DNA of 64,000 nucleotides, taken from the NCBI RefSeq assembly GCF_004745805.1, contig NZ_SRLQ01000004.1, positions 62,001 through 126,000 on the forward strand, given 5' to 3'. This DNA comes from Mycolicibacterium sp. CH28. Lineage in GTDB: Bacteria > Actinomycetota > Actinomycetes > Mycobacteriales > Mycobacteriaceae. Shown here one piece after another: positions 1 to 8,630 of the stretch. The position numbers and the translations under genes are program-made. The notes beneath the pieces were generated by a model. It searched no databases. It saw only the letters and a list, made by a program, of their open reading frames with translations, and was not told the origin of the DNA. How positions within the stretch are numbered: the first letter of the stretch is position 1; the number at the start of each line of letters is the position of its first letter.

Positions 1-387
1 GAAGTCCGAACTGCCAACGAGGCCAAGGCCGCCCCCGCCGGCCGCATACCCATGAACCTGGGCGATCACCGGGACCTCGAGCGCCAGCATTGCCGAGGTC
101 ACCGCTTGGAGCCAGGTCGAGACCTCCTTGATGTGAGCGGGCAGCTGCGCCGAATGAGCCAGGAAGTCCCGGATGTCGCCGCCGGTGCAGAAGTGCCGGC
201 CCGCGGCCTTGAGCACGACTACCCGCACAGCCGGATCGCGGTGGCATCGAAGGAATGCCCGATGCAGCGCGATCAAGAAGGATACGTCCATGGCGTTGGC
301 TGCATGGGGCCGGTTCAGGGTCACCGTAGCGATCCCGTCGTCGTCCAGATCGACCAGGACCAGATCCTCGTCAGAAACAGTCGCCAC
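1..387 (-). CDS. enoyl-CoA hydratase/isomerase family protein (partial, 3' end outside window)
   Basis: The reverse strand reads as the first 129 codons of a crotonase-fold protein. It shows the N-terminal motif TVTLNRPHAANAMD, then HFCTGGDI (first oxyanion-hole segment) and VHGYAAGGGGLGL (second oxyanion-hole segment). Crotonases hydrate or isomerise acyl-CoA thioesters in beta-oxidation and ring-degradation pathways. I chose GTG at 387 because GAGG lies a few bases upstream; a second in-frame GTG sits at 396. The gene runs off the left edge, so its catalytic acids and exact reaction cannot be judged. It is divergent from the hydrolase at 661, with about 270 bases of shared upstream DNA in which I see no further gene. 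Confidence 0.85.
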   Translation of the reverse strand, partial: MATVSDEDLVLVDLDDDGIATVTLNRPHAANAMDVSFLIALHRAFLRCHRDPAVRVVVLKAAGRHFCTGGDIRDFLAHSAQLPAHIKEVSTWLQAVTSAMLALEVPVIAQVHGYAAGGGGLGLVGSSDF

Positions 388-660
388 GACATTCACCTCA
401 GGTAATCGTTGTTCGTCGCCCGGCAGCGGTGGTGCTGCCCGGCCGGCTATCGAATGGGCTGTGCGGGCCGCCCACCCGAACAAGCTGCACAGATACTTCG
501 CCACGCGCGGGCCCCTAGCAGCGCCCACCAACCGGCGATGCTAGGCAGGCAATCACGAAGCCGATATTCCCTTTCCCGACAGACGGGATACCGGTTACCG
601 ACGATGCGATTCCGAGTAGCGTTATCCGCACCACCGCCCTCAGAACAGCCGGACAATCAC

Positions 661-1533
661 ATGGGGAATTCTTCGTTGACAATGCCGAAGCCGATCACCT
701 ACGCCGAAACAAGCCGCGAGTCGGTCGGCGAATACCATCTGCACTACCACGAGGCCGGCTCTGGACCTCCACTCCTTTTGTTACACGGATCCGGTCCCGG
801 CGTTAGTGCCTGGTCCAACTTCGCAGAAAACATCCCAATATTTGCCGAGAACTACCACACTCTGTGCCTCGATATGCCGGGATTCGGATCCAGCCCGCCA
901 GTAGTTTGGCGAAAAATATACTCGCAGGTGGCAGCGGATGCAGTCCGATCTTTTCTCGACAATTTGGGTATCGACCAAATTGATATCATCGGCAATTCCA
1001 TGGGCGGAAATGTAGCCACAGAGTTCGCCCTCGCACATCCTGCGCGTGTCCGCCGCCTCGTGCTGATGGGCCCGGGAGGGTTAGCTGTCAACACGTTCTC
1101 ACCGGCCGTCAGCGAAGGCGCAAAGCGCCTCTTCGAGTTTCTCGGCGATCCGAGCCGCGAACGGATGATCGCCTGGGTGCAGACCATGGTCAGCGACCCC
1201 GCGACGATCACCGATGATCTGATCGACGAGCGAATGGCGAACGCGCTGAAACCCAATGTGGTTGCTACCACCGCAGGTATCTTCGCTACCTTCGCCGATC
1301 CGGAGCTCGCCACGTCACCACCGTTATGGGCCCGAGCAAAGGACCTCCAGCATCACACCATGCTGATCTGGGGACGCGACGACCGAATGTTGCCGTTCGA
1401 AGGCGGGCTCTTTCCCTTCCGCCAACTGCCGAATGCGGAGCTTCACGTGTTCTCGAACTGCGGGCACTGGGCACAAGTCGAACGTAAGAGTGATTTCGAG
1501 CGCATTGTCTTAGAGTTCTTGGGCCGCCCGTGA
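661..1533 (+). CDS. alpha/beta hydrolase, meta-cleavage-product hydrolase type
   Basis: This 290-residue protein has the size and motifs of C-C bond hydrolases such as BphD and HsaD, which cleave vinylogous 1,5-diketones made by extradiol ring fission. Visible features are the oxyanion HGSGPG near residue 40, the nucleophile elbow GNSMGG (Ser113), Asp240 in WGRDD and His269 in GHWAQ. The reading frame is open back to 409, but the leading residues do not look like protein of this family. I start at ATG 661; ATG 682 is also possible, and neither has a strong ribosome site. Codons are less GC-rich than in the core genes further right. The natural substrate cannot be told from sequence, and an ester or epoxide hydrolase role is not excluded. 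Confidence 0.8.
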   Translation: MGNSSLTMPKPITYAETSRESVGEYHLHYHEAGSGPPLLLLHGSGPGVSAWSNFAENIPIFAENYHTLCLDMPGFGSSPPVVWRKIYSQVAADAVRSFLDNLGIDQIDIIGNSMGGNVATEFALAHPARVRRLVLMGPGGLAVNTFSPAVSEGAKRLFEFLGDPSRERMIAWVQTMVSDPATITDDLIDERMANALKPNVVATTAGIFATFADPELATSPPLWARAKDLQHHTMLIWGRDDRMLPFEGGLFPFRQLPNAELHVFSNCGHWAQVERKSDFERIVLEFLGRP

Positions 1534-1655
1534 CTCGCGACCAGCGCCGAACGGAATTCCTGCATACTGACTTTTCATTCGATAAATGCGATCCAACAGC
1601 GCAGTCACCAGAATTCTAAACAATCCCGACCTATTGATTAGGCCATAATGACAAG

Positions 1656-1741
1656 GCTAGATCCTGATGTTATCTGGATGGTGAGCAAATAAATACTCGA
1701 TCGGTAGCAGATCCGATTCGGCGCGGTGTAGGATCTAGCGA
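1656..1741 (+). promoter_or_regulatory. promoter and inverted repeat of the PadR gene
   Basis: GCTAGATCCT at 1656-1665 is repeated exactly inverted as AGGATCTAGC at 1730-1739, with centres 74 bases apart. The right arm overlaps a plausible -10 hexamer TAGGAT (1729-1734) that lies 7 bases before the ATG at 1742, which would give a leaderless transcript. An arm over the -10 fits autorepression by the downstream PadR regulator; this is inference. Confidence 0.45.
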
Positions 1742-2434
1742 ATGAAAGAAGAGCCTTCCACCGAGCAGCGCAACGGTGCACCCTCATTGACCCCCAATGG
1801 GTGGACAGTTCTTGGCCTGGTATCTTTCAGCGACGGGTTGTCCGGCTATCAATTGAAAAGATGGGCCGACTTCGGTCCGGGGTTTTTTTATGTGAGCCCA
1901 TCGTTCAGCCAGGTCTACTCAGAACTTAAGAAGCTCGAAGAACTAGGCCTGGTTGCATCGCGGGAAGCTGACTCCGACGACAATTCGAGGAACAAGCGGC
2001 TCTACTCCATCACCCCGGCCGGCAAGCGGGCGTTGACCGAATGGGTACGCAACTCACCCGCGGACCGGCCAGTTCTCAAACACCCGGTCCTGATGCGGGT
2101 GATGCTCGGCCACTTCAACGAGCACGAGAACTTGAAGGCGATGCTGCTGGAGCACATCGACCGTTCGGAGTTGCAGTCCCAACAGGCGGCCCACTATGCC
2201 CGCTTCGCGGCAAGCGACCCGCACTTCGCATACGTGTGGATCGCGCTCCGCTGGGCCGAACGCTATTACGCGGCCGAGCGAATGCTGACCATCGAGTTGC
2301 TCAAAGACATCGAGCTCGCCGCCGAGCGGTTCGTCGAGACCTCGCCTCCGCCTGAGTGGTTCGAAGCTGCGCCGTTTCCCGGCAAGGGTGGCAGCTCGGC
2401 CGACCCGCCACCCAATACCAGCCGGCTGCCGTAG
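1742..2434 (+). CDS. PadR family transcriptional regulator
   Basis: The 230-residue protein has the PadR winged-helix fold: LTPNGWTVLGLVSF at the start, then a helix-turn-helix with YQLKRWADFGPGFFYVSPS and YSELKKLEELGLV, then the wing ending YSITPAGKRAL. The C-terminal half (residues 105-210) is the alpha-helical PadR/Vir dimerisation region. PadR proteins usually repress catabolic or efflux genes and are released by small aromatic or hydrophobic ligands. It lies between the hydrolase and the convergent CoA ligase gene, so it is the natural candidate to control this catabolic cluster. The ATG at 1742 has no ribosome site but follows a -10-like hexamer at leaderless distance. Confidence 0.88.
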   Translation: MKEEPSTEQRNGAPSLTPNGWTVLGLVSFSDGLSGYQLKRWADFGPGFFYVSPSFSQVYSELKKLEELGLVASREADSDDNSRNKRLYSITPAGKRALTEWVRNSPADRPVLKHPVLMRVMLGHFNEHENLKAMLLEHIDRSELQSQQAAHYARFAASDPHFAYVWIALRWAERYYAAERMLTIELLKDIELAAERFVETSPPPEWFEAAPFPGKGGSSADPPPNTSRLP

Positions 2435-2470
2435 CGACCGCCAAGAGCCCGACACCCAGCTATCCGGGCT

Positions 2471-4072
<1,602 letters not shown>

Positions 4073-4152
4073 AAGGACTCCTCCGTGATTCCGTGGCCGG
4101 CCAGAAGCATTTTCCCTGGCAAGCTGGCTGCCCGTTGTCGATTCCGCTATGT

Positions 4153-4695
4153 TCAAACTTCATCTGAATGCGGCAGATCGCAAAATTCATGCGGGGAGAC
4201 AAGTTTGCTCCGGTAGTAAAGTAGCGGTTGCAACCCAGTACTGGTCCAGACATCAGTGAGTTCAGCCACCACGATCGTGTGATCGCCGGCGTGAATCTCA
4301 TCGACGATATTGGCCTCGACCCGGGCGAGCGTGTTCGCCAAGGCAGGCGACCCGTTTGCGCCCAGAAACCAATCGGTCCCCTCGAACCTATCGATACCCC
4401 GCTGCGCGAACCTCGCGCATATGTCCGCTTGATGGCTGCTCAAGATATTGACGGATACCGCGCGGGCTAACCGTATCAGCGGCCAGCTTTCGGATGACTT
4501 CGCCGGACAGAAAGCGATGTACGGCGGATCCATCGACAACGCAACGAAGGACTGACATGTGAAGCCGTGCGGAGTTCCTGCATGTCGGCCTGTGATTACG
4601 GTGACGCCAGTACCGAAATGTCCGAAAGTCCCCTTGAGCAGGGCAACCGATAGTCTTTCCGAGTTGCCCTCGGTGATCCGATCGGCGCCCGACAT
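4153..4695 (-). CDS. flavin reductase domain protein (HsaB/HpaC type)
   Basis: The 180-residue protein fits the FMN-binding split-barrel flavin reductases that feed FADH2 or FMNH2 to two-component monooxygenases. Seen motifs are FGTGVTVITGR near residue 30, GFTCQSFVALSMDPPYIAFCP, the stretch VSVNILSSHQ, and LLYYRSKL near the C-terminus. ATG 4695 has GGAG five bases upstream; a GTG at 4701 abuts the ribosome site and is rejected. No partner oxygenase gene lies next to it, which is unusual, because such reductases are normally paired with a monooxygenase. The neighbours are a CoA ligase downstream and a ferredoxin upstream. Confidence 0.83.
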   Translation of the reverse strand: MSGADRITEGNSERLSVALLKGTFGHFGTGVTVITGRHAGTPHGFTCQSFVALSMDPPYIAFCPAKSSESWPLIRLARAVSVNILSSHQADICARFAQRGIDRFEGTDWFLGANGSPALANTLARVEANIVDEIHAGDHTIVVAELTDVWTSTGLQPLLYYRSKLVSPHEFCDLPHSDEV

Positions 4696-4701
4696 TGACA
4701 C

Positions 4702-4892
4702 TCCTTAATACCCCAAATTTGGCCTTCGAGCAGTGAGCCTATGCGGCGAGTGAGCGCATAACTATTCGCTTCCCGGGTAGCGGAACACCAGGACACGGGC
4801 ATAAAATCTCCTGGCGGAGAGTAAGTCGACATCGTTACGGTGTGCGTATGCAGCGGGTTGCCCACCGATCGATCGCCGATTATGGCCAGATC
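4702..4892. other. gap between ferredoxin and flavin reductase genes
   Basis: This 190-base stretch has no convincing gene. It carries the 10-base palindrome CCAAATTTGG at 4713-4722, just before the flavin reductase ribosome site, and a short hairpin CTCCTGGCGGAG at 4808-4819. The former could be part of an operator for the flavin reductase-ligase pair. Confidence 0.35.
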
Positions 4893-5180
4893 CTAATCGT
4901 CATACGAGACGTGGATTTCCGGTGAAGTCGGCAAAGCCTGGCAGGCCAAAATATAGCCGTCTTCGATATCTGATTCCGTCAACGCACTGCCGCCAATCAT
5001 CGATACACTTCCTTCGACGATGCGACACACGCAAGCCCCACAGTGCCCTTCCTGACAGGAATACGGAACATCCACACTGCTACGAATCAGGGCATCCAAC
5101 AACACTTCATCGTTACTCCACTTGGCCGAGTAGTCACACCCGTCGATTCGGGCAGTAATCCCGCGCTGTGTAGAATCCAC
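4893..5180 (-). CDS. plant-type 2Fe-2S ferredoxin
   Basis: This 95-residue protein is a small electron carrier. The cluster ligands are visible as Cys42, Cys47 and Cys50 in SCQEGHCGAC and Cys80 in YILACQ, the pattern of [2Fe-2S] ferredoxins used by ring hydroxylases, with an extra Cys52. The start is GTG 5180, with GAGAGG about nine bases upstream. Free-standing ferredoxins of this type pass electrons to Rieske oxygenases or other hydroxylases. No terminal oxygenase or reductase for it is in the window. The CxxC protein gene lies 29 bases upstream and is probably co-transcribed. Confidence 0.88.
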   Translation of the reverse strand: MDSTQRGITARIDGCDYSAKWSNDEVLLDALIRSSVDVPYSCQEGHCGACVCRIVEGSVSMIGGSALTESDIEDGYILACQALPTSPEIHVSYDD

Positions 5181-5209
5181 AAACCACTACCTCTCGACTA
5201 TTTGAGCGT

Positions 5210-5479
5210 TCACGGCAACATCTTCCTCGCTGCCGGGAATGGCGCGTACTGCGATCTAGTCGTAATCCGAATTGCGCTATTAAGAATATTCAGCTCAATA
5301 GTTGCCTTCAGTGCCGAACAACTACGAATCTCGGAGCTGCGCTCCCCTCGTCTCGCTCGCCGGGCAAACTCGATGCACAACCTCTCGGCCTCCCCCGCCC
5401 ACTGTACGCAAACTTGATTACCGGTATTACGTTCAACGGCAACCGAATTCCCGCACGTCTGACATGAAATCTCTTGCAC
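5210..5479 (-). CDS. small CxxC protein of unknown function next to the IS element
   Basis: From GTG 5479 this is an 89-residue protein. It begins QEISCQTCGNSVAVE, so it carries CxxC at residues 6-9, then a motif VQWAGEAERLC and a basic helix ARRARRGERSSEI ending in RSCSAL. The reading frame stays open into the IS left end, but GAGG eight bases before GTG 5479 suggests that the gene starts there and is intact. I do not recognise a named function; the paired cysteines suggest a metal-binding or redox accessory protein for the ferredoxin encoded downstream. The IS terminus lies only 30 bases upstream, so its native promoter has probably been replaced. Confidence 0.55.
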   Translation of the reverse strand: MQEISCQTCGNSVAVERNTGNQVCVQWAGEAERLCIEFARRARRGERSSEIRSCSALKATIELNILNSAIRITTRSQYAPFPAARKMLP

Positions 5480-5570
5480 GATATCTGCCTCATCGATAGG
5501 AACGTCATCTGTCGCTTGCCAGGGTGATGGGACCACCTGATTGCCAGGGGGATGGGACCACCGTGGCGCG

Positions 5571-6368
5571 TTATTGAGGATGCTCGTCGGGGTGGTCTGG
5601 GTCAAGCTGGGCGGGTCGGGTGCGTTGCCGGTAGGACGGTCCTTCGACGACGAGGGTGTGGGCGGTGGCGGTGAGTCTGTCGATGGCTGATTGTGCGAGC
5701 AGGGTGTCGGCGGTCATGGTGAGCCATTCGGCGGGTTCTCGGTTGGAGGTCACGATGGTCGTCTTGGTGCGGTGTCGTTCGACGATGATTTCGTAGAAGT
5801 CGCTGGTTTCGGTGGCGCCGAGGGGCCGCAGGGCGAAGTCGTCGATGATGAGGACGTCGATGGTGGCCAGGCGGCGGATCTCGGTGTCGACGGTGTTGTC
5901 GAGGCGGGCGGCGCGTAGCCGGGTGAACAGTTTGTCGGATCGGGCGAACTGTACGGTGTGGCGTCGTCGAATTGCCATGTGTCCCAGTGCAGTTGCTAAA
6001 TGTGTCTTGCCCACTCCGACGGGTCCGAGGATGATCGCAGACTGTCCGGCGTCGAGGAACCGCAGCGAGGTCAGGTCGCCGAGCAAGGTGCGGTCATAGC
6101 GCAGGTCGTCCTGTGCGGTCCAGGTGTCGAAACGCATCGTCGGGTCGAGTCCGGCCTTGGCCGATCGCAGTGCAGCTGATCGAGATTCACGCCGTGACAC
6201 CTCGTCGGCGAGGAGCGTTTCGAGGAACCCGATGTGGCTGAGTTTGTGCTGGCGGGCCAGGGCGGCGCGTTCGGGCAGGGTGTCGGCCAGGGCGCCGAGT
6301 TTGAGCGCCTTGAGCAGCCGGACTAGGTCGGCGCCGACGGGGTCGGCGGGTGCACGATGGGTGGTCAT
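5571..6368 (-). CDS. istB: IstB-like ATP-binding protein of IS21 family
   Basis: The 265-residue protein is the AAA+ helper of IS21 transposition, which assembles on target DNA and activates the IstA transposase. It has the N-terminal helical IstB region, Walker A GPVGVGKTH near residue 115, Walker B IDVLIIDDF near residue 170, and the SNREPAEW segment with sensor 1. Its length is normal for IstB (about 250-265). Its ATG starts one base after the istA stop codon (TGA C ATG), so the two are translationally coupled. No disruption is visible, so the helper looks functional. Confidence 0.92.
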   Translation of the reverse strand: MTTHRAPADPVGADLVRLLKALKLGALADTLPERAALARQHKLSHIGFLETLLADEVSRRESRSAALRSAKAGLDPTMRFDTWTAQDDLRYDRTLLGDLTSLRFLDAGQSAIILGPVGVGKTHLATALGHMAIRRRHTVQFARSDKLFTRLRAARLDNTVDTEIRRLATIDVLIIDDFALRPLGATETSDFYEIIVERHRTKTTIVTSNREPAEWLTMTADTLLAQSAIDRLTATAHTLVVEGPSYRQRTRPAQLDPDHPDEHPQ

Positions 6369-6369
6369 G

Positions 6370-7992
6370 TCAGATCTCCCTGGCTGTGGGTTCTTCGGTG
6401 ACGATAGTCAATGAGGTTGTGGTGGTGTTGAATTCAGACGGGCTGCGGGTGAACCGGGTGGCGTGCTGTCCGACTGCTCGGGGCAGTTCCGGGGCGGCGT
6501 TCTCGGTGCCGCGCTCCAGCATGGAGGCGATCTTGTTGACCGAGACGACATCGAGGTCCAGCGACAGTGAGCAGGCCCGTTCGACGCGCTCAGCGCCGTA
6601 GCGGCGGACCAGGCCTTGGAGTCGGTAGACGGTGCGCATCCGGGTCCAGGGCAGCGGGTCATCCAGGATGCGTTCGGCGTAGATCCCGATGTTCGGCCCG
6701 TGAGCAGCGCAGTTGGCGATCAACGCCGTCAGGTCCCGCATCGCGTAGACGGCTTTGTGTTCGGGCAGATCCGCGCGGTCGGTGCTGCGTCCACCGGCGG
6801 GTTGGCGGGGATGGACTTTCACCAGCACACCGCGGTGATAGAACTTCACCAGCTCACTGTCGGCACGGACGTCGAGGGTGTGCCCGATCCATTGCTCGGG
6901 CAGCGAGTACAGGGCCTTGGCGACCTCGGCGTGGAAATCACGGTGCACCTTGACCGCTTTGAACACCGGCACGTCGTAGACACCCGGCGCCGGTAGCAGC
7001 AGGGTCTGCTCGGCGGTGGTGAACACCTCCAGCGGACGTGCACAGGTGCTGCCGTGGATGCGAGTCCCGGCAGTACGCTCGCACCACGCGGTCGCGGCCT
7101 GCTGCGCCTGGTCCAGGCTGGTGAATGTTTCACCGTCCCAGAAGTTTCGGCGCACGTACTGCACTGCGCGTTCCACTCGCGGTTTGTCTTTGGGTGACTG
7201 CACTCGGGCTGGGTCGGTGAGGAATCCGACATGGTTGGCGTAGTCGAGCCACCCCTGAGTGAATCGCGGGTTGACCGCATCGGCGGCGGCGATCACCGGT
7301 TTCAAGTTATCCGGGATCAGCACCGTGAACACGCCGCCGAAGAACTCCCACGCCGCCTGACATCCGGCGATCACCGCCACCAGGGTTTGGGAGTAAGTCA
7401 GCCACACGAACATGTGCCGGCTGTAGACGGCGGTGAAGATCAACGCGTGCACCTTGCGTCGCCGTCCATCATCGGCGTCGGTGAGCATCCCCAGGTAGCC
7501 GAAATCGATCTGGCATTCCACCCCCGGGTCACCGTCGGCGACCCGCACGGTGGTGTCCTTGCGGCCGAAACCGCAACGCTCACCGGCGAATCGGTTCAAC
7601 GTGCGATACGGCACCACGCAGCCTTGGCGGGCCAGCAGGGTGTGGATCTTGGTGATCGTCAACGGGCGCTGCTCACCGTCGCCGGCCACCCACGCGGTGA
7701 TCTGCTCCTCGAACCCCAGCAAGTGTTCCCACGCCGCGCCATGGCCATCCGGGCGTACGGGTCGTACCGCGTCGGCGACCGCCCCGATCAACCCGTCGTC
7801 GACAGCCTCGACGCTGTCGCTGCGGCGCAAACCGGCCGTTTGCGCGGCCTCGACGTAGCGGCGCACCGTTTTGCGGTCCAGGCCGCAATGCGCGGCGATC
7901 GTGCGGTAGCCCGGTGCCGGTAACCCGGCCACCCCCAGCCACACCCGTAGTACTTCCCTGATCTCGTTCACACTGACCTCCCGAAAAGCCAT
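6370..7992 (-). CDS. istA: IstA-like DDE transposase of IS21 family
   Basis: This 540-residue transposase has an N-terminal helix-turn-helix (GYRTIAAHCGLDRKTVRRYV) that binds the terminal repeats and an RNase H-like catalytic core. The acidic triad is visible as Asp163 (CQIDFGYLG), Asp228 (LIPDNLKPVI) and Glu274 (KPRVERAVQYV). The open frame reaches 8052, but ATG 7992 has GGAGG eight bases upstream and is the better start. The frame is intact through the C-terminal beta-barrel, so the element may still be active. It is transcribed in the same direction as the interrupted catabolic cluster. Confidence 0.92.
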   Translation of the reverse strand: MAFREVSVNEIREVLRVWLGVAGLPAPGYRTIAAHCGLDRKTVRRYVEAAQTAGLRRSDSVEAVDDGLIGAVADAVRPVRPDGHGAAWEHLLGFEEQITAWVAGDGEQRPLTITKIHTLLARQGCVVPYRTLNRFAGERCGFGRKDTTVRVADGDPGVECQIDFGYLGMLTDADDGRRRKVHALIFTAVYSRHMFVWLTYSQTLVAVIAGCQAAWEFFGGVFTVLIPDNLKPVIAAADAVNPRFTQGWLDYANHVGFLTDPARVQSPKDKPRVERAVQYVRRNFWDGETFTSLDQAQQAATAWCERTAGTRIHGSTCARPLEVFTTAEQTLLLPAPGVYDVPVFKAVKVHRDFHAEVAKALYSLPEQWIGHTLDVRADSELVKFYHRGVLVKVHPRQPAGGRSTDRADLPEHKAVYAMRDLTALIANCAAHGPNIGIYAERILDDPLPWTRMRTVYRLQGLVRRYGAERVERACSLSLDLDVVSVNKIASMLERGTENAAPELPRAVGQHATRFTRSPSEFNTTTTSLTIVTEEPTAREI

Positions 7993-8157
7993 GCCCGCTG
8001 CCTCCGTGACTTGAACCGTCACGGCGATCGAACGAACAAATGAAGAGACCACCGACGCGACGCGCCGGTGGTCCCATAACTGGCAATCCAGGTGGTCCCA
8101 TCACCCTGGCAAAATCAGCTCACGCTGGCCCCATGCTCCTGGCAGGCGACAAACGTC

Positions 8158-8337
8158 GATGCGGCGCCAACCGAGAAGGTCACAGGAACCGTGAATTCGG
8201 TTGATAGACAGCCCGATAGATGCGCTCATGGCACAACCACATCGACGGATCATCGGCAAAACGCTGGCATAGGTATCGATGGGGCGATACCCGCGGCCGG
8301 CCAGCGCGTTGCGCCGCAGCGCTCCGGAAATCGTCGA
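8158..8337 (-). pseudogene. decayed IS30-family transposase fragment
   Basis: Two pieces in different frames match the IS30 transposase pattern. The first reads STISGALRRNALAGRGYRP, the signature of the N-terminal DNA-binding region. The second reads FADDPSMWLCHERIYRAVY, the segment that precedes the catalytic core. The middle part that should separate them is missing, and the frame ends in TGA at 8180-8182. Recognisable coding stops where the IS21 right end begins. No other half of this transposase is seen beyond the IS21 left end, so the locus was rearranged after or during insertion. Confidence 0.5.
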
Positions 8338-8630
8338 CGCTTGCCCGACAGCGGGCGACGCAGGGCAACGTCGGCCGGCGTGCTACGCCAGCACTGGCCG
8401 CCCCATAGGTCCGAGTCTTCCTGCCGTCGAACCTACTTCGCAATCGTTGCGGAAGTGCGCTGCAACAGTTCGCACGGCACAGCCATGGCGTGGGCGCCTC
8501 CGCCCGATCCGTCACACGTTAGATGTAGTCATACGTAGATCCCCGCCACCCGCTGACGGTTGTCACACTGTCAACGGGATCCGGGGCCTACCTCAGATGG
8601 GTCGTATCGGTTGCGACCAGAGTGGTGGCA
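8338..8630. other. gap between the IS remnant and the acyl-CoA dehydrogenase gene
   Basis: I see no convincing gene in this stretch of nearly 300 bases. It may contain further decayed transposase sequence, because its start continues the IS30-like region, but no recognisable motif is present. A weak dyad TTGTCACACTGTCAA lies near 8560. Confidence 0.35.

Larger units (their letters stand above)
5510..8151 (-). mobile_element. IS21-family insertion sequence (istA-istB) with multiple terminal repeats
   Basis: The element contains istA and istB and repeated ends typical of IS21. On the left, copies of a GCCAGGGTGATGGGACCACC-like unit lie at 5516-5537 and 5541-5562. On the right, inverted copies lie at 8065-8086, 8090-8112 and, more divergent, 8124-8146. 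The outermost left end reads TGTCGC (5510-5515) and the outermost right end GCGACA (8146-8151), which pair as terminal inverts. A shorter element ending near 8117 is also possible. The hexamer AACGTC stands at 5501-5506 and 8152-8157, but a clean target duplication touching both ends is not seen. Confidence 0.8.

Noticed and set aside
409..660. N-terminal extension of the alpha/beta hydrolase frame
   Set aside because: The extra 84 residues are Cys/Arg/Pro-rich and unlike the family; the hydrolase has normal length from ATG 661.
4808..4819. CTCCTGGCGGAG hairpin as a terminator
   Set aside because: Arms of only four bases and no following T-run; could be chance.
5571..5605. CxxC protein starting inside the IS left end (131 codons)
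   Set aside because: The first 42 residues are encoded by IS terminal repeats; GTG 5479 with a ribosome site is a better start.
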